Shown: in pieces, positions 9,849 through 17,717 of the stretch
Layout: every line of letters starts with the position of its first letter
Position numbering within the stretch: position 1 is the stretch's first letter
Assembly: GCA_020860715.1 (NCBI GenBank)
Contig: JAJBTU010000024.1
Coordinates: 47,824 to 111,823, forward strand
From: Clostridiales bacterium
Lineage (GTDB): Bacteria > Bacillota > Clostridia > Lachnospirales > Lachnospiraceae
DNA length: 64,000 nt
Direction of reading: 5' to 3'
The notes under the pieces: generated by a model
Told to the model about the DNA's origin: nothing
What the model saw: only the letters and a program-made list of their open reading frames with translations
The model's database searches: none
Translations under genes and position numbers: made by a program

Positions 9849-10058
9849 GCAGTCCCCTCCTCCCGAAATAATAAATGACTTATCGGTTCAGCATACGCAA
9901 GCGCACTTTTTTTCTGATAGGTCACATTATAGCATACAGCATGCTTCATTCGCAACCAGTGAATCCTTTTCTGGTCAGGCATTTTTGTAACACATTTTTG
10001 TAACAAGAATGGCTAAATTATTGGAAGCTGATCAGGCTGCCCGGGCCGCTTCCTTTTT

Positions 10059-11531
10059 TTATCCCAAAACAGACACTGCCATCAGCGCCGCACACCCCAG
10101 CACAAACACGATCATGCCGGCATTCCCATAGGCAGTCCGGAATTTTGCACCTTTCGGCAGCTCCAGCTCTGCCTGCGCGAAGGACACGCGCCGCCAGCTG
10201 CGGCAGAGCAACACCAGCCCCACGATTGCGGATACCACAAGAACGATTACATAGCCGCCATACAATGCCAGCTGCATCAGCAACGGTTCGATGGCTTCAA
10301 ACGAAAGCGTTTCCAGATTTTCAAGGTTTTCCAGTGCAGACAAATCCAGCATGTTAAGCAGCGCAGAAGGCACGATGCTTCCCAGAAAATTGATACCCAT
10401 GTGCAGTCCCGCCGAATAACGCAGCTTTCCAGTCTTCAGATAGATGTACCCAAACAGCAGCCCCAGCGCGAACGCATAGAAGAACTGCGTAAAGTTCCCG
10501 TGAAAAAGCCCGAACATCAGAGCCGAGGTGACGACTGCCAACTTTTCCCCGTAACAGCTCATCCGGTCGATCAGCTGCCTGCGGAACACATATTCCTCAA
10601 TCAGCGGCGCCAGAATCACCATAAAGAGAATTTTCAGCACCAACGAATCCGCCAGCGCGTAAGTCGTGATGGCCGCTTCCGCCGATGTGCTGGTCAGCGC
10701 GCTGAGCGCAGCGGCGACAAGGTTGCCAAGGATGTTGCCCGCGTACATCAGGAAAATGGCAATAAACGCGGCGCGCACAAGTTGACCTGGGTTCATGGTA
10801 TGTTTTTCCCTGTTGCTCCCGCCTGGTTTTTTATAGCTTTCTGTGTCGTTGCTTTCATCTGCAGCGACATTCTCATTTGCAAGGATGTTTTCATCGTTAA
10901 TATCATCAGAGCAGGCAGGCACGCGGCGGAAGATCAGCAGCCCCACCGGCACCGCGGCCACATACAGGGGTGCAAAGGTATAAACCCACAATCCCCACGA
11001 GGTTGAGACGCCTTCCGGAAAGAGCATCGCAGCGGCAATCTGCAGGACAGCCGCGATCACCAGTATCGCGAAGCAGCCGAAACCGAGGGTGGAAAATGTT
11101 TTGCGGGCACGGCAACGGATTTCTTCCGAAACAGCATCCGCGCGCGTCCCATCGCGGTCATTCCTCAACCGCGCGGGTTGATCCCGAGGATCTACAAACA
11201 GCGGCGTCAGCGCCAGAAAGACCGCGCCAAGTCCGATATTGACCACCGCCGCAGCCACCGCGGCTGTGACAACATGATCAAAGACAACTCCCACCGCAAT
11301 GATTGCCACATCCGGCAGCAGCCCGAAATAAATGAACATGACCTGAACAACCTGTTTTACCAGCTTCCCGGCGGATACCGGCACGGACAGGTTAATAAAC
11401 GCGCCCGTAGTCGTTCCGTAAAAATCAATCGAGAGAACAAACGGAATCCACGCCAGTATGTAAAGCGGATTGACCCGGAAAACCGCCTCCGTGAGGATCA
11501 GCGCCGGAATCAGATCAAGCAGGCAGTTCAC
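10059..11531 (-). CDS. C-terminal part of an ABC-exporter-like membrane protein fused in one ORF to a CPBP intramembrane metalloprotease
   Basis: Begins only at GTG (NCLLDLIPALILTEAVFRVNP...) in continuity with 11515..12915 after a +1 shift. The CPBP domain is at the C-terminus (EEYVFRRQLIDR, LMFGLFHGNFTQFFYAFALGLLFGYIY). Confidence 0.7.
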   Translation of the reverse strand: MNCLLDLIPALILTEAVFRVNPLYILAWIPFVLSIDFYGTTTGAFINLSVPVSAGKLVKQVVQVMFIYFGLLPDVAIIAVGVVFDHVVTAAVAAAVVNIGLGAVFLALTPLFVDPRDQPARLRNDRDGTRADAVSEEIRCRARKTFSTLGFGCFAILVIAAVLQIAAAMLFPEGVSTSWGLWVYTFAPLYVAAVPVGLLIFRRVPACSDDINDENILANENVAADESNDTESYKKPGGSNREKHTMNPGQLVRAAFIAIFLMYAGNILGNLVAAALSALTSTSAEAAITTYALADSLVLKILFMVILAPLIEEYVFRRQLIDRMSCYGEKLAVVTSALMFGLFHGNFTQFFYAFALGLLFGYIYLKTGKLRYSAGLHMGINFLGSIVPSALLNMLDLSALENLENLETLSFEAIEPLLMQLALYGGYVIVLVVSAIVGLVLLCRSWRRVSFAQAELELPKGAKFRTAYGNAGMIVFVLGCAALMAVSVLG

Positions 11532-12915
11532 CGTTCCTCCCAGAACTGACCAGAGCAGCTTTTTTCTCCGTGCTCTCCGGTATCATCCGGAAGAAATCTT
11601 TGGAGGTGTCCTCCTCCAGCGGATTCCCCAGTGTGCGCCAGAACGCGAGCGCGGACAGCGTGAGAACGACCGGCAGAAACCGGAATCCATCCGTCTCCGT
11701 GCCGTCCTGCAGATACCTGCACAGCGCCGTCACGCCTGCCGCCGCAGCCAGGTAAAAGTCTGCGGTCTTTGTAAAAATCCCCAGATGCGCGAACCGGAAG
11801 CGGTTGTACAGGCTGCGGAAGAAAAAGACATTCGCCCCGCTTCCATAGCGCATGCCGTCCCGGCGAATCTTTTCGCTCCGGTCCTTTTTGCGCTTTACAA
11901 ATCCGGTGCTTTTCTCCGCCTGCCGCACTTCCAGCAGCTCGGCAGTCTCTTCGGATTTCGCCATCGCGTCCTCGTAAAAGTCCGCTTTGATACTCCATAT
12001 CGCGAAAATAAGCGCCGCACTTCCAATCAGGAGTGCAGCCAGACACAGCAGCGCGCCCTGCGTTTCCCCGGCAATCGCAAACATACAGAGTCCCTTCAGC
12101 CATCCCCAGAATGGAATCCAGCGTGTCCATTTATGATTAAAAAATGCCGCTGCCGCGGAAAAATGCTCAGAGCCATACGGTCTGCTGCTTAAGAAAAACG
12201 CGGCCGCCACCACGAGCACCAGAGCGCAGACCCCTTTCCGCAAATACGGCTTCCTGCCGGTATGCGTCGCCGCCAGCGTATAAAACAGTACCTGGATCAG
12301 TTTGCCGATCACCAGCGTAAAAATCCAGACCAGAAGGATCGCGGCCGCGCCCCGGATGCCAAGCCCGAGGTTCAGCATCAGATTTGGGAGCTGAAGCATC
12401 ACATAAATACTGGAAATCACAAGCGCGCCAATCTGTGTCATCAGCCGGAAGAGCAGCACGGACTGCGGCTTCATCGGCGACGCAAACAGCAGGTTCACGT
12501 CCGCGGGCAGAAAAATGCTGCTGCCGGTTTTATCCGCGCAGATCATCTCAAACAGGAATACCGCCAGAATGATGCCGCCAACGATCAGTTCAATCAGGTC
12601 AGAAGTCGCGTCTTTTCCGTTTACTTCAAAGACAAAAACCTCATCTTCATTTTCCACAGACATATCTCCCGTATCTGAGTCTGCAGAACCCGCGCCGATG
12701 CTATATTCATCGGATTCTGCCGTCATTTCCGCTGTAATCTCTGCTATTTCCTCTGTCTCATCTTCCGCAACCTCACTTAAAATGCCCGCGCCAAGCCCGA
12801 TCAGCCCGCCAAGCAGTGCGCAGACAAGGAGAAAAATCAGCACCCAGGTCTTAAGCAGCTTGCGGATCTGGTTCACAAAGGAGTGCAGCGCATAATAGCC
12901 ATAAAGTCTCATCAC
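11515..12915 (-). CDS. ABC-exporter-like multi-TM protein, N-terminal part (frame-disrupted at A6)
   Basis: MMRLYGYYALHSFVNQIRKLLKTW..., many TM segments; overlaps the ATPase gene 12912..13631 by 4 nt. The C-terminus switches frame at the A6 tract 11560-11565. Confidence 0.75.
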   Translation of the reverse strand: MMRLYGYYALHSFVNQIRKLLKTWVLIFLLVCALLGGLIGLGAGILSEVAEDETEEIAEITAEMTAESDEYSIGAGSADSDTGDMSVENEDEVFVFEVNGKDATSDLIELIVGGIILAVFLFEMICADKTGSSIFLPADVNLLFASPMKPQSVLLFRLMTQIGALVISSIYVMLQLPNLMLNLGLGIRGAAAILLVWIFTLVIGKLIQVLFYTLAATHTGRKPYLRKGVCALVLVVAAAFFLSSRPYGSEHFSAAAAFFNHKWTRWIPFWGWLKGLCMFAIAGETQGALLCLAALLIGSAALIFAIWSIKADFYEDAMAKSEETAELLEVRQAEKSTGFVKRKKDRSEKIRRDGMRYGSGANVFFFRSLYNRFRFAHLGIFTKTADFYLAAAAGVTALCRYLQDGTETDGFRFLPVVLTLSALAFWRTLGNPLEEDTSKDFFRMIPESTEKKAALVSSGRNGELPA

Positions 12916-13631
12916 GCATTGTCCTCCGTCCTATCAAAAAACAGCTGCTCCAGACTTCTTCCGTCCGCTGCCAGTTCATCTCTTGTCAGATTCGCCTGAA
13001 TCCTTCCCTCCTTCATAATAATGGTCCGGTCCCAGAGCATGTCCACGCTGTCAATCATATGCGTGCTGACCAGGATCGTCTTCCCTTCCTGCCGCATCTC
13101 CTCAATCAAACTCTTTAATTCCTTGATCGCGTGCGGATCCAGTCCGATCATCGGCTCGTCCAGCAGCAGCACCTGCGGTTCCGGCAGAAGGCCCAGGCAG
13201 ATATTCAGTTTCTGCTGCATTCCCTTCGAGAGCTCGTCGCCAAACTTTTTTCGCTTGTCGGTCAGTTCAAACCGTTCAAACAGTTCTTCGATCCTCGACT
13301 GATAAGCGTCACGCCCCACGCTGCCGCCAAGTTTATACGCCCGCGCGATAAATTCCATATGTTCAGACACTGTCAGGTTCGGATACAGCGAGGGCATCTC
13401 CGGTATGTAGCCGAGCAGGCGGCGTGCATCCGGCGTTTTGTTGGAAAAATCCCTTACCGTTATCTCGCCCTCGTATTTCAGGAAACCGATCATGGCCTTG
13501 ATGATCGTACTTTTCCCGGCGCCGTTCGGCCCGAGCAAAACGGTCACCGTCCCCGGATCCAGATGAAAGTTCAGATCATCGCAGGCCAGCACCTTGCCGT
13601 ATTTCTTTGTCACATGTGATACGTTCAACAT
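12912..13631 (-). CDS. ABC transporter ATP-binding protein
   Basis: GPNGAGKSTIIKAM; GDELSKGMQQKLNICLGLLPEPQVLLLDEPMIGLDP. Confidence 0.93.
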   Translation of the reverse strand: MLNVSHVTKKYGKVLACDDLNFHLDPGTVTVLLGPNGAGKSTIIKAMIGFLKYEGEITVRDFSNKTPDARRLLGYIPEMPSLYPNLTVSEHMEFIARAYKLGGSVGRDAYQSRIEELFERFELTDKRKKFGDELSKGMQQKLNICLGLLPEPQVLLLDEPMIGLDPHAIKELKSLIEEMRQEGKTILVSTHMIDSVDMLWDRTIIMKEGRIQANLTRDELAADGRSLEQLFFDRTEDNA

Positions 13632-13676
13632 TTTTCTCTTCTCCTTTATTTTTATCCCCGTCTGGCAATTTTCTTT

Positions 13677-14402
13677 TTAATTCACCTGCTGCGTCCGCAT
13701 CAATCTCCAGGCTCCTCCGAGCGCCAGAAGAAACGCCAGCACTCCCACGACCGGCCACATGCCGGAAGGAACCGCCATAATTCCTTTCGCGATTCCCTGA
13801 AATACCGCCTGCCCCTCCGTTTCCGACTCCAATATGGCATCTGTCACCCGTGGCAATCCAAGCCAGAACATCATCCAGAGGATGATAAATACAACCCTCA
13901 CTGTCTGCCCGAACCGGTTGCACAGCGCTCCAAAAAGTGCGGCCGCCGCAGGCAGACCCAGCACAGCCGCGATCCCGTACCGTAACAGAATCGGAAAGAT
14001 GGCAAATTCCGGTTCCTCCATCGGATACAGCCGGACATTCAGTGCGTCCTCCGCAGCGCCCAGCACCAGCAAAATCACCATTCCGAATGCACTCAAAACC
14101 AGATGCTTTAAAAGCACGGACACAAAAAATTCCTTTCTTGTACAGCCCATGGATATTTGCGTGTGAAACTGCGACGTATAATCCTCCCCGAAATTCGCAA
14201 ACAAAAATACCGCGCCAGCAAAAGCCGCAAGGATAGTCGCAAGCGGAAACGTCCCCTCTCCTTCATCAATTGCAAACCTCATCATAATAGCGAGAAGGAG
14301 CATCCCCGCCAGAAAGAAACCCAGTTCGAGCAGCAAAACTGCCAGGCATTTGTTTTCATTGATCTGAAACTGATTTTTGATTGCTCTTTTCATCGTAATC
14401 AT
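13677..14402 (-). CDS. ABC transporter permease-like membrane protein
   Basis: Start re-assigned to MITMKRAIKNQFQINENKCLAVLLLELGFFLAGML; several TM segments; next to ABC ATPase genes. Confidence 0.7.
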   Translation of the reverse strand: MITMKRAIKNQFQINENKCLAVLLLELGFFLAGMLLLAIMMRFAIDEGEGTFPLATILAAFAGAVFLFANFGEDYTSQFHTQISMGCTRKEFFVSVLLKHLVLSAFGMVILLVLGAAEDALNVRLYPMEEPEFAIFPILLRYGIAAVLGLPAAAALFGALCNRFGQTVRVVFIILWMMFWLGLPRVTDAILESETEGQAVFQGIAKGIMAVPSGMWPVVGVLAFLLALGGAWRLMRTQQVN

Positions 14403-14422
14403 ATTGAAATCCTCTCCGTAAT

Positions 14423-14453
14423 CCCGCCCCGCGCGCAGCGCATCAAAATGGGC
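14423..14453 (-). repeat. Partial copy (R1) of the hairpin repeat family
   Basis: cccgccccgcgcgcagcgcatcaaaatgggc; matches the palindrome part of R4 at 19293-19330. Confidence 0.6.
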
Positions 14454-14455
14454 TT

Positions 14456-15208
14456 TTATCTGCGCACTTCTATTTTTCGCAGTCCTCTCAGGCTCACCGC
14501 TCCGGCAGCCGCGTACAGTACAAGCCCGATCACCGGCAGCACGGGAGAGTGTACCCATTTCAGAATGTCCCGATTAAAAATCGACGTTTCGCCCTCGAGT
14601 CCCGCCATCAGGCCGCAGAAAAAGGCAAAGCCCCCGGCAAACACGGCATTGAAAATCATTCCGAGCGTTCTGTTTCGTATGGATACCATGCCAAAAAAGA
14701 TTCCGATCAGAACCGCAAATGTCTCAGCGGCAAAGATCAGCGGCAGCCATTCCATCCAAAATGTTCCCATCCCAAACATGAAAAAAAGCCCGGCGATTCC
14801 AAACACAACCAGTATCACCGCACCCTCGCAGAGCCACATGCTCAAAGCAGTCTGCCGTCTCGTGGCGTTCATGGGAATCATCGTCGTAATGATATTGTTA
14901 AAAAGGACTGTCGGGCAAATCCATACGATTACGCCGCCCGCAAGCAGCAGGTAAGGCGGAAAATCTTCCAGCAGCGCTGCGGTCATCTTCCATGACAGCG
15001 GCCAGCCACCGCCCGTTTCTCCTCTCACAATCGGCACGAACAGATCCCAGATTACCGTGACGAGCAGCGCGTATCCAATCATCTGCAGGCAGAGTCCGCC
15101 AAAATAGCAGACTATGCGCAGTGTGCGGGACGCTCCCACTATTCCCTTTTTTGTCGTATCCTTCCTTCTGTTTCGTTGCTCCGCCCCCAAATAATTCTCT
15201 GCATTCAT
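14456..15208 (-). CDS. ABC transporter permease-like membrane protein
   Basis: 250 aa; TM-rich; in the GntR/ABC operon. Confidence 0.65.
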   Translation of the reverse strand: MNAENYLGAEQRNRRKDTTKKGIVGASRTLRIVCYFGGLCLQMIGYALLVTVIWDLFVPIVRGETGGGWPLSWKMTAALLEDFPPYLLLAGGVIVWICPTVLFNNIITTMIPMNATRRQTALSMWLCEGAVILVVFGIAGLFFMFGMGTFWMEWLPLIFAAETFAVLIGIFFGMVSIRNRTLGMIFNAVFAGGFAFFCGLMAGLEGETSIFNRDILKWVHSPVLPVIGLVLYAAAGAVSLRGLRKIEVRR

Positions 15209-15247
15209 TTGCTCTCTCCCTCACTCACACACCTGTGTTCTCCGCTC

Positions 15248-15274
15248 GTAACTGTTCAGTACCTTCACAGTTGC
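15248..15274. repeat. Short dispersed imperfect palindrome GTAACTGTTCAGTACCTTCACAGTTGC
   Basis: Near-identical copy at 17658-17684. Confidence 0.75.
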
Positions 15275-15280
15275 CTCCGC

Positions 15281-16280
15281 TCAATGCTCCTCGCCGCACA
15301 GCGCCACGAACAGCTTCTGCAGGCTCACTTTCTGAACCGTCACATCAGCATTACCCAGCCGATCCGTCTGCTCATTTTCTCCCGCATCGTTCGGCTTCGG
15401 CTCTAAAATCGTCACGCTCTTGCTGCGGCCCAGCCGTTCTGCATGGTGCTGTGTATATCCCGCGGTCGCGCGGTCCACCTCATCCTCCCGTCCGCTCACA
15501 CACCAGGCCCGCTCCAGCAGTTCCTCCAGGTTCTCTTTTAAAAGGATTTTCCCTTCATCCAGCAGGATCACTTCCTCAAAAATGTCCGCCGCCTCCTCGA
15601 TAATATGAGTCGAGATCACAAACGTCCGGCCGCTCTCGGTAAATTCCTCCAGCAGAAGCTGATAAAACTTTTCCCTCGCGACCACATCCAGTCCCGCGAC
15701 CGGCTCATCCAGAAACGTGAACTCCGCCCCGCTCGCGAGCGCCACAACGATTGTCACCATCGAAAGCATACCTTTGGACAGCTTGCTGATCTTTTTTCTT
15801 CGTATCCAGCCCAAACTCCGCTACAAGACGGTCCGCCATCTTCTGATCCCAGTGCGGAAGAAACAGCGACGCGATCTTCAGGTATTCTTTCACTTTCATC
15901 GTATTCGCGCTGTTTCCGATCATCTGATTCAGCTCACGCGAAAAACACAGATGCGAGAGCGCCTTCGGATTCTCCCAGACCGACTCACGAACAACCGCCG
16001 AATGCGGTCTCATTTTTACGATATTCGATCCGTTCCCGGCACCGCTGCTCTTTCCCTGCCGCTCATCCGGCTTCGCATCGTCAGGAGAAATCTCCACCGT
16101 CACTGTCCCCTCCGACGCCGGATTCTGCGAGCTTAAAATAGACAAAAGCGTCGTCTTCCCGGCACCATTGCGCCCGATTAGACCATAGATCTTGCCCTGC
16201 TCCAGTTCCAGATCAATACCGTGAAGCACCTCTTTCTCCCCGTATCGCTTCACGATCCCGGATGCCACAATTTTGCTCAT
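15281..16280 (-). pseudogene. ABC transporter ATP-binding protein (YtrB-like), frame-disrupted at A6
   Basis: N-terminal half (GLIGRNGAGKTTLLSIL) in 15705..16307. Second half (SKLSKGMLSMVTIVVALASGAEFTFLDEPVAGLDV) in 15281..15814. The frames join at T6/A6 15792-15797. Confidence 0.85.
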
Positions 16281-16309
16281 ATCATTTTCTCCTCCATATT
16301 CCCCCATAT

Positions 16310-16714
16310 TTATCCCGCTGCTTTATTTTCTTTCGCATAAGGATTTCCCTCGGCGCCGTCTTCCCGAATCATCGCGATCAGCTCTTCTCTGGTGATTCCG
16401 AGACTTTCCGCCTCCGCCATCAGACGTTTCACATAGTCATCATAGAAGTTTTTCTTCCGCTTCTCCACGATCTTCTTTTTCGCTCCCGACTGGACGAACA
16501 TCCCGATTCCCCTTTTTTTGTAAAGGATGCCTTCATCCACAAGCAGGTTCACACCTTTCGCCGCCGTCGCCGGATTGATGGCATACGCCTTCGCCAGTTC
16601 ATTCGTACTCGGCACCCGCTCCTCCTCCAGAAGAATGTCCCGCAGGATGTCGTTTTCTATCATTTCTTTAATCTGAATGTAAATGGATTTTTCCTGTGAA
16701 AGGATCTCATTCAT
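16310..16714 (-). CDS. GntR family transcriptional regulator (YtrA-like)
   Basis: IYIQIKEMIENDILRDILLEEERVPSTNELAKAYAINPATAAKGVNLLVDEGILYKKRGIGMFV. Confidence 0.92.
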   Translation of the reverse strand: MNEILSQEKSIYIQIKEMIENDILRDILLEEERVPSTNELAKAYAINPATAAKGVNLLVDEGILYKKRGIGMFVQSGAKKKIVEKRKKNFYDDYVKRLMAEAESLGITREELIAMIREDGAEGNPYAKENKAAG

Positions 16715-16732
16715 TTACCCACTTCCTTTCAT

Positions 16733-16772
16733 AGCCCCGCCCTGCGCGCAGCGCATTTGCATAAGCAGAGCG
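16733..16772 (-). repeat. Partial copy (R2) of the hairpin repeat family
   Basis: agccccgccctgcgcgcagcgcatttgcataagcagagcg, in the 5' UTR of the GntR gene. Confidence 0.65.
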
Positions 16773-16794
16773 TTTTCACACGCCACTGTTCGTT

Positions 16795-16844
16795 GGTTCA
16801 TTACTTGTGTAATGAACCATATCACCAAATATACTTTCTGTCAA
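16795..16844 (-). promoter_or_regulatory. Promoter TTGACA-17-TATGGT with perfect palindromic operator GGTTCATTAC-N4-GTAATGAACC overlapping/abutting -10
   Basis: -35 = revcomp of 16839-16844; -10 = revcomp of 16816-16821; operator 16795-16818. Located upstream of the GntR/ABC operon. Confidence 0.8.
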
Positions 16845-17023
16845 GAAGTTTTTACTCGTTTTCTATTGCGGTCTTGCACACTGTAATCGAGCAGGAGGCA
16901 ACTTGTTGGCTTCTGCTCGCCGCGCGGTTGCTGCGTGCCAGTGGCACGCGTTTAGCAACGACCGGAGCGGTAGCGGAGACGCGTGCAGCTTTAGCTGCTA
17001 AATTCCTTACGCGCCCCTGCGCA

Positions 17024-17061
17024 TAAAAAAACCGTCGGACCTCATTTACCATCCAACGGTT
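17024..17061 (-). terminator. Rho-independent terminator
   Basis: Revcomp AACCGTTGGA...TCCGACGGTT followed by a T tract; downstream of the toxin remnant. Confidence 0.8.
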
Positions 17062-17083
17062 TCGACAAATATAAGCAGTTCAT

Positions 17084-17261
17084 TTATCTTACAAAAATGC
17101 CATAATTCTGCTTTTCATCAATTATATATTCTATTTTGACGACCTGTTCCCTTTCAATAATCTGATATACGAACCACAAATGCGGCCAGAATCTCCATAC
17201 ACAGATCCACGTAAGTGCTGAGTATTTGTTTTGCATCTGGAGAAATATCAACTCTGTACAT
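17084..17261 (-). pseudogene. Degenerate RelE/ParE-like toxin remnant
   Basis: ATG at 17261 overlaps the antitoxin 3' end: MYRVDISPDAKQILSTYVDLCMEILAA...; the C-terminal piece HLWFVYQIIEREQVVKIEYIIDEKQNYGIFVR* is in another frame. The whole remnant is about 178 bp. Confidence 0.7.
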
Positions 17262-17541
17262 AACTCCCCGCCAAAATCCTTTCCCGAAGTTCTCTGCCTG
17301 CTTCTCTAGCATCTGAATCTGCTACACCAATTCTTCTTTTTTCTTCTATGTCTATCAGTTTTTCTCTCAGTTGTAATTGCATTTCTCTTTGGTAAAAAGC
17401 GTTAATATCCATAACGACAAGATCTCCCTCACCATTTTTCGTGAGGAAAACAGGCTCCTGCGTTTCTCTGCAAAGTCGGGATACCTCATTATAATTCTTT
17501 CTGATGGCTGCGGATGGCTTAATAATTGTTTTCATATTCAT
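17248..17541 (-). CDS. Phd/YefM-type antitoxin
   Basis: MKTIIKPSAAIRKNYNEVSRLCRETQEPVFLTKNGEGDLVVMDINAFYQRE. Confidence 0.85.
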   Translation of the reverse strand: MNMKTIIKPSAAIRKNYNEVSRLCRETQEPVFLTKNGEGDLVVMDINAFYQREMQLQLREKLIDIEEKRRIGVADSDAREAGRELRERILAGSYVQS

Positions 17542-17657
17542 TTACCTCATATTTTCATTTGTAGCATTATTTAACTCTTATTATGCACTGATTATACTAC
17601 CTCTATATCCGATAATCAGCCTAAACCAGAAATTAACCATATCCAAATGAATTCTTC

Positions 17658-17684
17658 GTAATTGTTCAGTACCTTCACAGTTAC
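17658..17684. repeat. Second copy of the short palindromic repeat GTAATTGTTCAGTACCTTCACAGTTAC
   Basis: Matches 15248-15274 with two substitutions. Confidence 0.75.
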
Positions 17685-17717
17685 AATTTCTTTTTTAACT
17701 GTTCCGTTCCCTCTTTG

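Noticed and set aside
9818-10006. Small ORF upstream of the MNT gene
   Set aside because: No RBS or domain support; overlaps the MNT start.
11560-15797. Programmed -1 frameshifting at A6 tracts (dnaX-like)
   Set aside because: The continuing frame is +1 at both sites, and the zero-frame phasing is G_AAA_AAA rather than A_AAA_AAG, so a classical -1 heptamer does not fit.
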